From NCBI GenBank assembly GCA_002327865.1, contig DCUQ01000002.1:1-13581 (forward strand): 13,581 nt of DNA, in the 5' to 3' direction. The notes under the pieces are model-generated. The model saw only the letters and a program-made list of their open reading frames with translations, was not told the origin of the DNA and ran no database searches. Position numbers and translations under genes: made by a program. The stretch's first letter is position 1; the number at the start of each line of letters is the position of its first letter. This document shows positions 7,871-13,581 of this stretch, in pieces. The DNA is from Syntrophaceae bacterium UBA2210 (GTDB lineage: Bacteria > Desulfobacterota > Syntrophia > Syntrophales > UBA2210).

Positions 7871-8401
7871 ATGAGCCATTTCAAAGAAATACCTTCGGGA
7901 AATAAATACATTAAAAAGGCATATGTTGCCGTAATGTTGTGGTTTGTCGGAAGGGCCATTCAGGCGGCGGCCAGGGTTGATAAAGAGGTAAAAAGAGAAT
8001 TCGAAAAACTCCCGGAGGGGTTTACACTCTGCCTTGGTGTTTTGCCGGGAGGTCCTTATATGATTGTTGGAAAGAATGAGAAGGGACGCGTGAGATACCT
8101 CGGGTGGAAACAGAATGGCAGGCATATCGATCTTGATATGAAGATCAAAAGCATCGAAGCCGCTATTCTGATGTTTACCTTCCAGGAGAGTACAACTGTT
8201 GCAACCGCCCGTAACCGGCTTATAGTCGACGGTGAAGTTTCTCACGCCTGCGCGATCGTTCGCGTGTTGAATATCGCGGAGGTTTACCTGCTTCCCAAGC
8301 ATATCGCCAGGCTGGCGGTAAAGCGGTACCCGGTGTGGTCATTAAGTCGGAAGTATATAGGCAGGATTCGGATATATTTCCGTTCGATATTGGGGTATTA
8401 G
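7871..8401 (+). CDS. Small protein with possible SCP2-like lipid-binding fold
   Basis: A 176-residue protein with no confident family. The pattern from about residue 50 to 140 (FTLCLGVLPGGPYMIV, a short turn, a DLDMKIKS strand, then an A-rich helix, NRLIVDGEVSHACAIVR and VLNIAEVYLLPK) resembles sterol carrier protein 2 domains, where a beta sheet and helices form a hydrophobic ligand tunnel. This is recognition by pattern and not proven. The N-terminal stretch YVAVMLWFVGRAIQAAA is amphipathic or hydrophobic but lacks a clear cleavage site; the C-terminus is rich in Arg, Lys and Tyr. The start at 7871 is chosen over an in-frame TTG at 7841 because GGAGAGGGG (7856-7864) precedes it. It lies 24 bp upstream of the first Fe-ADH gene, probably in the same transcript, suggesting a role with a hydrophobic alcohol, aldehyde or acid. 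Confidence 0.7.
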   Translation: MSHFKEIPSGNKYIKKAYVAVMLWFVGRAIQAAARVDKEVKREFEKLPEGFTLCLGVLPGGPYMIVGKNEKGRVRYLGWKQNGRHIDLDMKIKSIEAAILMFTFQESTTVATARNRLIVDGEVSHACAIVRVLNIAEVYLLPKHIARLAVKRYPVWSLSRKYIGRIRIYFRSILGY

Positions 8402-8425
8402 GAGACAAACAAAAAGGAGTATACA

Positions 8426-9604
8426 ATGTTTTTCCCAGATAATCATGAATTCCGGTGTCCGGTAAAAATAAATTCAGGCAACAAAGCACTGGAACACCTT
8501 CCCGTCGAACTTGCCGCCCTTAATGCAGACAAGCCGCTTATTCTGACTGTCGGGAGTGTTGCCGGAAAAGGTTTAACAAGGAAAATCACAGGCGCTTTTA
8601 AAGATTCGGGGATTACAGTGGGGGTTTTTGATAATATTCCCCCGGTTGCCGATCTTGAACTGCTCAGGAGACTTGCCAACATTTATCGTGACACCGGATG
8701 CGATTCGATTATAGCGGTCGGCGGGGGGACCGTGGCCGATACGGCAAAAGCACTCGATATTGTCGTTTCCGGAAGGCCGGAGGATCTTAAAAAATTCGCC
8801 GGGAACGCGGAGATAACCAATCCCTTGAAACCCCTCGTCCTTGTATCAACCTCTTCCGGGACAGGCTTTGAAACATCAAGGTTTGCCGCTTTCGGCGGCA
8901 TGTCTTTTTCTTCCCTTTTTCTTATGCCGAATCTCGTGGTTATCGATCCGCGTATGCTTGTCACCGGAAAGGCGGAAGCGGTTATTTCCACTTCGATGAT
9001 CGCGCTTGCCCATTGTGTGGAAGCATACGTCTGCCCGGCAAAAAATCCCCTGATCGATACGTATGCCTATCCGGCCATACAGTTTATCGGGGAGAACCTT
9101 ATCGATGTCGTTAAATCCGGGAATATGAAAGGGCGCCTTGCCCTGGCCAATGCCGCCGCCATGGCGGGAGTCGCTTTCTCAAATACACCAGAAGTTATGA
9201 TTCACGAACTGGGATGGGCTGCAGGTGATATCTCGGGGCATTACCATGGGATATGCATGGTTATTATGCTTCCGTACGCCCTCGAATACAATATCGACAG
9301 GGAGGGGTATCATATGGCTGACCTGCTGCTTCCTATTGCCGGCTCCGAGATATATGCCGGCACGGCCAAGCATTTGAGGGCCATAAAGGCAATAAACTCC
9401 ATCTACGATATTCAGCACTGCTTACAAGATGTTACTAAAGGAAGCATACCGGTTACATTGAAGGATGCGGGTATTGCGAAAGAGGCGTTGCATGATATGG
9501 CAAAAGCGGCCGTGCGGAATGAACGGGGCAAATTTACTACGGACGATTGCATGGTCATCCTGGAACATGCCTGGGAGGGGAAACCGATAGTTTCTTCCGG
9601 ATAG
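8426..9604 (+). CDS. Iron-containing alcohol dehydrogenase family protein, active-site-variant paralogue
   Basis: A 392-residue protein of the Fe-dependent (group III) alcohol dehydrogenase superfamily. The N-terminal nucleotide-binding domain keeps AVGGGTVADTAKA (97-109) and SSGTGFET (143-150). In the C-terminal metal domain, aligned on the twin gene downstream, H196, H260 and H274 are present. The metal-ligand Asp is replaced by I192, and the conserved His near the nicotinamide is replaced by W264 (HELGW for HSLGH). About six residues are also missing before the metal domain, where the twin has IKDHERHLKM. Normal Fe2+ or Zn2+ binding and dehydrogenase chemistry are therefore doubtful. The frame is intact with an excellent AAGGAG ribosome site 6 bp upstream, so it looks maintained and not decayed. 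A regulatory or partner subunit, or a changed activity, is possible. Confidence 0.88.
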   Translation: MFFPDNHEFRCPVKINSGNKALEHLPVELAALNADKPLILTVGSVAGKGLTRKITGAFKDSGITVGVFDNIPPVADLELLRRLANIYRDTGCDSIIAVGGGTVADTAKALDIVVSGRPEDLKKFAGNAEITNPLKPLVLVSTSSGTGFETSRFAAFGGMSFSSLFLMPNLVVIDPRMLVTGKAEAVISTSMIALAHCVEAYVCPAKNPLIDTYAYPAIQFIGENLIDVVKSGNMKGRLALANAAAMAGVAFSNTPEVMIHELGWAAGDISGHYHGICMVIMLPYALEYNIDREGYHMADLLLPIAGSEIYAGTAKHLRAIKAINSIYDIQHCLQDVTKGSIPVTLKDAGIAKEALHDMAKAAVRNERGKFTTDDCMVILEHAWEGKPIVSSG

Positions 9605-9657
9605 CGGGTTGACGAAGAAACCTGTTTGTTTAATGATCGTAATAGAGGAGTTGGCCT

Positions 9658-10905
9658 ATGTATATACCTGAATATTATGAATTTTGCTGCAGAGTCAAAA
9701 TAATTGCCGGTCACGACGCGCTTGAGAAAATTCCGGATGCGCTTGCAAAGCTGCATGCCGGAAAACCTTTGATCATAACAGACAGGGGTGTTGCCGGGGC
9801 CGGTCTGGTTACTATAGTCACCGATGTCATACAGAGCGGTATTACCATAGGAGCCGTAGCGGATGATGTGCCGCAGGATTCGTCTCTGGAGGTTGTCAAC
9901 CGGCTGGCCGGCGTGTACCGCGAGAACGGATGTGACTCCATTATAGCCATCGGCGGCGGTTCGGTAATGGACACAGCCAAGGGAGTCAATATCGTTGTCT
10001 CCGAGAACGCGGATGATCTGATGCAGTTCAGCGGTGCCGGAGCTTTGAAGAGGGCTTTGAGGCCGCTTATTGTGATACCTACTACTGCGGGTACCGGTTC
10101 GGAAGTTACACTGGTTGCTGTGATAAAAGACCACGAAAGACATCTCAAAATGGCATTTGTGAGCTATTTTATTCTTCCGGATGTTGCAATACTGGATTCA
10201 CGGATGACACTTACGCTTCCACCGGCTATCACCGCCGCGACCGCCATGGATGCGATGTCTCACGCCGTTGAGGCTTACGGCGGTCTGGCTAAAAATCCTT
10301 TAAGCGACGCTCACGCGATAGCGGCTGTCAACCTTATCAGCAGTAATCTCTTGAAAGTTATCAGGAACCCTTCTGACAGGAGGGGGCGTCTTGCTCTTGC
10401 AAATGGAGCTACACTTGCCGGAGCCGCGTTTTCCAATTCCATGGTCGGGGTAGTACATTCACTCGGACACGCGACGGGTTCCGTATGCGGCGTTCCCCAC
10501 GGCGTGGCGATGTCCATACTCCTCCCGTACGGTATGGAATACAATATGCACAAGAACTCGCATTTTATCGGAGAACTCCTGTTACCGCTGGCGGGAGCGG
10601 AAGTGTATGCCGCCACACCGAAGCACCTCAGGGCGGAGGGCTCGATTGCCTATCTCCGGAAGATGAATCAGGAAATATCCGAAGCTACCGAGGGGCGCCA
10701 TCCACGTTTTTTCGGAGAAGTTAGAGACGGTGATGGAAAACAGATGATACCGAAAGAAAAACTTGCAGACATAGCCGAAGCGGCACTTGATGACGGATCG
10801 ATATTCTACAATCCCGAAGAATGCGACTATGAAGATTTTCTGATGATCATGAATGCCGCCTGGGAAGGTGTACCTCTCGACAGGGGGTTGATCAAAAGGG
10901 GATGA
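9658..10905 (+). CDS. Iron-containing alcohol dehydrogenase
   Basis: A 415-residue NAD(P)-dependent alcohol dehydrogenase of the Fe-ADH superfamily, interconverting an alcohol and an aldehyde (or ketone). The cofactor domain carries AIGGGSVMDTAKG (97-109) and PTTAGTGSEVT (141-151). The four expected metal ligands are present as D198 and H202 (in TAMDAMSHAVEAY), H267 (in HSLGH) and H281 (in GVPHGVAM). H271 supplies the conserved second His. Spacings (4 and 14 residues) match FucO-type enzymes. The length is slightly above the usual ~385, partly from a ~20-residue insertion near 345-365. It is clearly a tandem duplicate of the upstream gene, sharing the YEFxCxVKI-like start and the LLLPxAGxExYAxTxKHLRA segment. 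A GAGGAG site lies 7 bp before the ATG. Substrate cannot be told from sequence. Confidence 0.92.
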   Translation: MYIPEYYEFCCRVKIIAGHDALEKIPDALAKLHAGKPLIITDRGVAGAGLVTIVTDVIQSGITIGAVADDVPQDSSLEVVNRLAGVYRENGCDSIIAIGGGSVMDTAKGVNIVVSENADDLMQFSGAGALKRALRPLIVIPTTAGTGSEVTLVAVIKDHERHLKMAFVSYFILPDVAILDSRMTLTLPPAITAATAMDAMSHAVEAYGGLAKNPLSDAHAIAAVNLISSNLLKVIRNPSDRRGRLALANGATLAGAAFSNSMVGVVHSLGHATGSVCGVPHGVAMSILLPYGMEYNMHKNSHFIGELLLPLAGAEVYAATPKHLRAEGSIAYLRKMNQEISEATEGRHPRFFGEVRDGDGKQMIPKEKLADIAEAALDDGSIFYNPEECDYEDFLMIMNAAWEGVPLDRGLIKRG

Positions 10906-11915
10906 TGTTATTTTTATTCGGTTTTACGGAACGCAGAAACAAGATTTTTTACAAGACAGTCAAAGCGGCCTGTCTGTTTTCATTTGTTTTATTCACTTTA
11001 ACGGCAGAGGCGTATTGTGCATCGTCGAAAACTTACTATCTTCAGGGCAATAAATATTTTTCCAGCAAAAAATACGACAGGGCAATAGAGCAATATAAAA
11101 AAGCCATCAAGATTAATCCGAACGTGGCCAAATATTATTACAAACTGGCAGAGGCATACAGAGTGAAAGAGTCCGGAGACGAGGCGATCACTTTTTACAG
11201 GAAGGCGATAAGCATAAATCCGGCGTATTATTCCGCGTATGCGGGTCTCGGCGAGATCTTCTTAAAAAAAGGAACCCGTGAAGAGGCTGCAGAGTGTTAT
11301 GGTAAAGCGGTGGAGACGTGCCCCACCGAAAGCACGGACCATTTTTTTCTCGGCAGGATATGCGATATAAAAGGGGATACGGACGGGGCCATCAGGGAAT
11401 ATGAAAAGGCCGTAAAGATACGCTCCGGATTCTTTGACGCGCTTTCCAATCTTGCGGCGGATTATGCGGAAAAGGGAGAGTTCGAGAAGGCAGCTTCATA
11501 TTACAAAAAAGCGAGGAAGATAATGCCCTACGATGAGCGCGTTGTAGTGGGCCTAGGGATAGCATATGTGAACCTCAGGGAATTCAGCGAGGCACGTGAG
11601 ATTCTTCTGACCGCTCTCAATATAAATATTTGTAATCGGGATACGCGATTTTATCTCGGCAGGGCATATTATGGTACAGGCAACCTCGATCAGGCAATCA
11701 GGCAGACCGAGAAAGCCCTGGAAATAGAGCCCGACAATCCGGAGACACACTTCACGCTGGGCCTTTACTATGATAAGAAGGGATGGACTGATATGGCCGT
11801 AGCGGAATATCGTGAAACCCGACGACTGGATCAGAACTATATTCTGAGAAAAGTAACGGAGCTTGAGAAAAAACCGTCGAAAACATTGAATGATACGGGA
11901 GATGATTTGAAATGA
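10902..11915 (+). CDS. Exported tetratricopeptide-repeat (TPR) protein
   Basis: A 337-residue protein with an N-terminal export signal followed by about eight consecutive 34-residue TPR units (residues ~43-313). Typical units contain patterns such as YDRAIEQYKKAIKINPN and LDQAIRQTEKALEIEPDNP. The signal has a basic n-region (RRNKIFYKTVK, 11-21), a hydrophobic core (22-35) and a plausible cleavage after AEA at 35-37. The protein should therefore be periplasmic, or anchored at the inner membrane if uncleaved. TPR arrays are protein-protein scaffolds with no catalytic role of their own. The ATG at 10902 overlaps the ADH stop by four bases (ATGA), indicating translational coupling; a second ATG at 10905 is possible. 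The gene also overlaps pyrE at its 3' end. The partner protein cannot be inferred. Confidence 0.85.
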   Translation: MMLFLFGFTERRNKIFYKTVKAACLFSFVLFTLTAEAYCASSKTYYLQGNKYFSSKKYDRAIEQYKKAIKINPNVAKYYYKLAEAYRVKESGDEAITFYRKAISINPAYYSAYAGLGEIFLKKGTREEAAECYGKAVETCPTESTDHFFLGRICDIKGDTDGAIREYEKAVKIRSGFFDALSNLAADYAEKGEFEKAASYYKKARKIMPYDERVVVGLGIAYVNLREFSEAREILLTALNINICNRDTRFYLGRAYYGTGNLDQAIRQTEKALEIEPDNPETHFTLGLYYDKKGWTDMAVAEYRETRRLDQNYILRKVTELEKKPSKTLNDTGDDLK

Positions 11916-12493
11916 ACCACAGTGAAATGAAGACGAGACTGGCGCGCATGATAGTGGAACGTACTTTTCGTTACCGGGATGATCCTCCGTTTACGCTCGC
12001 CTCCGGTAAACAGAGCAACTTTTATTTTAACTGCAAGCCTACAACCCTTGATCCGGAGGGAATGAACCTGGTGGGAAACATTATATTCGACATGCTTGAA
12101 GATTCGGAAATTTCAGCGGTCGGGGGACTTACCCTGGGGGCGGATCCGATCGCCAATGCGGTTTCCGTCATATCATATCAGAGAAATCGCCCGATCAAAT
12201 CCTTCACTGTAAGAAAAGACGTCAAGGGTCATGGTACGAGAAGCGCAATAGAAGGAAATGTGGCGGAAGGAGAAAAAGTCGCGATCCTGGACGATGTCAT
12301 TACCACGGGAAAATCGACTATAATTGCCATTGAAAAGGCCCGGGAAGCGGGTCTTATTATTGATCGTGTTATCGCGCTGATCGATCGTGAAGAAGAAAAC
12401 GGAAAAGAGAATATCGAGCAGCAGGTAAAGAAAGTGGAATCCATTTTCACACGGACAGACATTATGTACCTGTATGAGCAGGAAAGAGAGTGA
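11912..12493 (+). CDS. pyrE: Orotate phosphoribosyltransferase PyrE
   Basis: This enzyme joins orotate and PRPP to give orotidine 5'-monophosphate in de novo pyrimidine synthesis, in the cytoplasm. The PRPP-binding motif is VAILDDVITTGKS (123-135). The substrate-binding TLASGKQSNFYFN lies at 28-40, and the flexible catalytic loop RKDVKGHG (101-108) provides K102, K105 and H107 in the positions seen in known OPRTs. The 193-residue length fits the shorter OPRT group. Its ATG overlaps the TPR gene stop by four bases, with a GGGAG site about 10 bp upstream inside that gene. No other pyr gene is in the window, so this is an isolated pyrE within an accessory-looking operon. Related PRTases could be confused at this similarity level, but the SGK and RKDxKxHG pair favours PyrE. 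Confidence 0.9.
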   Translation: MNHSEMKTRLARMIVERTFRYRDDPPFTLASGKQSNFYFNCKPTTLDPEGMNLVGNIIFDMLEDSEISAVGGLTLGADPIANAVSVISYQRNRPIKSFTVRKDVKGHGTRSAIEGNVAEGEKVAILDDVITTGKSTIIAIEKAREAGLIIDRVIALIDREEENGKENIEQQVKKVESIFTRTDIMYLYEQERE

Positions 12494-12497
12494 GAAT

Positions 12498-13214
12498 ATG
12501 AATAAAGCAAGTAATTGTAAATCTTTCCTGCTTGTTTTTGCAACAGTCTTAGTTTTCGCTCTGCCGGGAACTTTGGCGGCCGGTGGAGATGATGTTTTTA
12601 CCGTCGCGGGATTTGATTCGGGGAAGCTGGAAGAAGGTGTCCCGGCAGGTTGGGATCTCGTAAAGAAAGGTGGGACGGAGGATCTGCGCCTCGAAAGGCA
12701 GGGAGACAGGTATGCGCTGCGCATGAAGAGCGATAGTGAGTCCTCTTTCGGTATCAAGAAAGAAATAGAAGCCGGTATGGAAGAATATTCCTTCCTGAGT
12801 TGGGAATGGAAAGTCACCAGATTACCTGTCGGAGGAGATGTCAGAGATGCAGGGAAAGACGATCAGGCGATTCAGGTTTACGTCGCGTTCGAATCCACAG
12901 GGTGGCCGGAGAAAGTGAATACCCCCATTATAGGGTATATCTGGGATGTGGAATGCCCCAAGAATACCGTTGTCAGAAGCCCTCAACCCCTTGCGGACAA
13001 AGTAAGGTACATTGTACTAAGAAACAAAAGCGACATGTTGGATAAATGGTACAGTGAGAAAAGAAACCTTGAAGAAGATTACAGGAAACTGTTCCCGGAT
13101 ATCGACGGCGGTAAGCCTCGAAACATAAAGGGATTTTCCTTCTATATTAATTCTCAGAATACGAAAAGCGAAGCTGAGAGCTACATATATAATATCCGGT
13201 TAAGCCGGGATTAA
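12498..13214 (+). CDS. Exported DUF3047-family protein
   Basis: A 238-residue protein with a signal peptide: basic start with K3 and K8, hydrophobic core FLLVFATVLVFALPG at 10-24, and likely cleavage near A27/A28. The mature part resembles the DUF3047 family of periplasmic proteins of unknown function, with the beta-rich pattern LSWEWKV, then a DDQAIQVYVAF strand, IIGYIWD, and a C-terminal KGFSFYINSQNT segment. Family members often have an Asp-rich DxDxT motif at that last position; here it reads NSQNT. The start at 12498 (after GGAAAGAGAG, 12481-12490) is preferred to an in-frame ATG at 12474, which overlaps pyrE and would put charged residues before the signal. It begins 4 bp after the pyrE stop, so it is probably the last gene of that operon. 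No catalytic function can be assigned. Confidence 0.75.
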   Translation: MNKASNCKSFLLVFATVLVFALPGTLAAGGDDVFTVAGFDSGKLEEGVPAGWDLVKKGGTEDLRLERQGDRYALRMKSDSESSFGIKKEIEAGMEEYSFLSWEWKVTRLPVGGDVRDAGKDDQAIQVYVAFESTGWPEKVNTPIIGYIWDVECPKNTVVRSPQPLADKVRYIVLRNKSDMLDKWYSEKRNLEEDYRKLFPDIDGGKPRNIKGFSFYINSQNTKSEAESYIYNIRLSRD

Positions 13215-13272
13215 TAATACGCGGTAAAAATGGTTCCCATCAACAAGATATGTCAAAGCCGTTGTTCCGCAC

Positions 13273-13336
13273 CGTCACCCCGGCGAAAGGCCGGTATCTG
13301 GAATTAGCTGGATGCCGGATCTGGTCCGGCATGACG
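13273..13336. repeat. Palindromic extragenic repeat, double-hairpin unit
   Basis: The unit starts with CGTCA and ends with TGACG. Inside lie two GC-rich hairpins. CCGGC (13280-13284) pairs with GCCGG (13290-13294) over a GAAAG loop. ATGCCGGA (13312-13319) pairs with TCCGGCAT (13325-13332) over a TCTGG loop. The two halves are also roughly inverted copies of each other. This layout matches the widespread GTCATTCCGGCGAAAGCCGG-type dispersed repeats of proteobacterial genomes. Such units can act as mRNA stabilisers or protein-binding sites, or simply be non-autonomous mobile DNA. Confidence 0.75.
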
Positions 13337-13365
13337 AAAAGAATATATCCCGGTTCTTTTTTCTT

Positions 13366-13512
13366 TGTCATTGCGTAGAAAACCGCAATCCAGTGTCCTT
13401 TAAGCCTGCCCCGTGCTTGATATGGGGTATTCTCCGTAATCGATACGGTAGAATCCGGAAACTGCCTGATAACACTGGATTCCATGTCGTGTTTCGCGTG
13501 CACGGAATGACA
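13366..13512. repeat. Imperfect inverted repeat, related palindromic element
   Basis: Outer ends TGTCATT (13366-13372) and AATGACA (13506-13512) are perfect inverses. Inner arm ends AATCCAGTGT (13387-13396) and ACACTGGATT (13472-13481) are also perfect inverses, giving a long-range dyad around a ~75-bp centre. The left arm has its own TTGCG/CGCAA hairpin and the right arm an ATTCC/GGAAT pairing. The arms are diverged versions of the GTCATT..AATCCAG repeat type next to it. This may be two repeats flanking a spacer or a small MITE-like unit. No transposase is present. Confidence 0.6.
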
Positions 13513-13581
13513 AAAAGGCATGTTTTATGAGGTTATGCAGATCTCTTTAATTACCGTAGTAATAATCAAAAATTAAACATT

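Larger units (their letters stand above)
13215..13581. other. Non-coding tail of the window with palindromic repeats
   Basis: No convincing gene is present after the DUF3047 stop. Short frames here are antisense readings through repeat palindromes, with no ribosome site. The stretch holds two dispersed-repeat units, annotated separately. The final ~65 bp are AT-rich and show nothing recognisable. No intrinsic terminator with a T-run was found directly after the DUF3047 gene. Confidence 0.7.

Noticed and set aside
9608..9640. TTGACG box before the second ADH gene as an internal promoter
   Set aside because: A TTTAAT box follows at only 14 bp, too short for a sigma-70 spacer, and no better -10 is present.
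9412..10143. 243-codon minus-strand frame across the ADH1/ADH2 junction
   Set aside because: It is antisense to two clear Fe-ADH genes, and its protein has no family features.
13240..13530. Short frames on both strands in the right-hand tail
   Set aside because: They run through palindromic repeats and have no ribosome site or family resemblance.
1..13581. CRISPR array, tRNA/rRNA genes, phage or IS elements, toxin-antitoxin or defence genes
   Set aside because: No regularly spaced direct repeats, cloverleaf-like segments, transposase/integrase or defence-type domains were seen anywhere in the window.

Overview
The window looks like chromosomal DNA of a Gram-negative anaerobe, most likely a Desulfobacterota-type (deltaproteobacterial) lineage, possibly syntrophic or sulfate-reducing. 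The reasons are an aldehyde:ferredoxin oxidoreductase (AOR) family tungsto/molybdo-enzyme with a four-cluster ferredoxin, a quinone-biosynthesis methyltransferase, group III iron alcohol dehydrogenases, a DUF3047 exported protein and dispersed GTCAT..CCGG palindromic repeats. The lineage is an inference from gene content and was not tested by any search.

Layout. Positions 1-1466 hold the last codons of ftsK followed at once by rimO (TTG start). Positions 1553-2926 carry a monofunctional aspartate kinase (lysC). Convergent to it is a minus-strand pair: an aminotransferase (4990-3686) and a UbiE/MenG methyltransferase (3650-2934). A 250-bp divergent region (4991-5240) holds promoter-like boxes on both strands. 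The plus strand then runs AOR-family oxidoreductase (5241-7196), ferredoxin (7218-7643), a good intrinsic terminator (7729-7770), a small SCP2-like protein (7871-8401), two tandem Fe-ADH-family proteins (8426-9604 and 9658-10905), an exported TPR protein (10902-11915), pyrE (11912-12493) and an exported DUF3047 protein (12498-13214). The last ~370 bp are non-coding and hold two palindromic repeat units.

How the genes may work together. AOR enzymes interconvert carboxylates and aldehydes using ferredoxin, and Fe-ADHs interconvert aldehydes and alcohols. The block 5241-10905 therefore reads as a possible acid-aldehyde-alcohol redox module, with the SCP2-like protein as a candidate hydrophobic-ligand carrier. 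The most notable point is that the first ADH paralogue (8426-9604) has lost a metal-ligand Asp and the conserved active-site His, while its twin keeps all of them. The TPR and pyrE genes are joined to the second ADH by 4-base ATGA overlaps, so a pyrimidine-synthesis gene appears translationally linked to this accessory block. The left third is ordinary housekeeping and biosynthesis.
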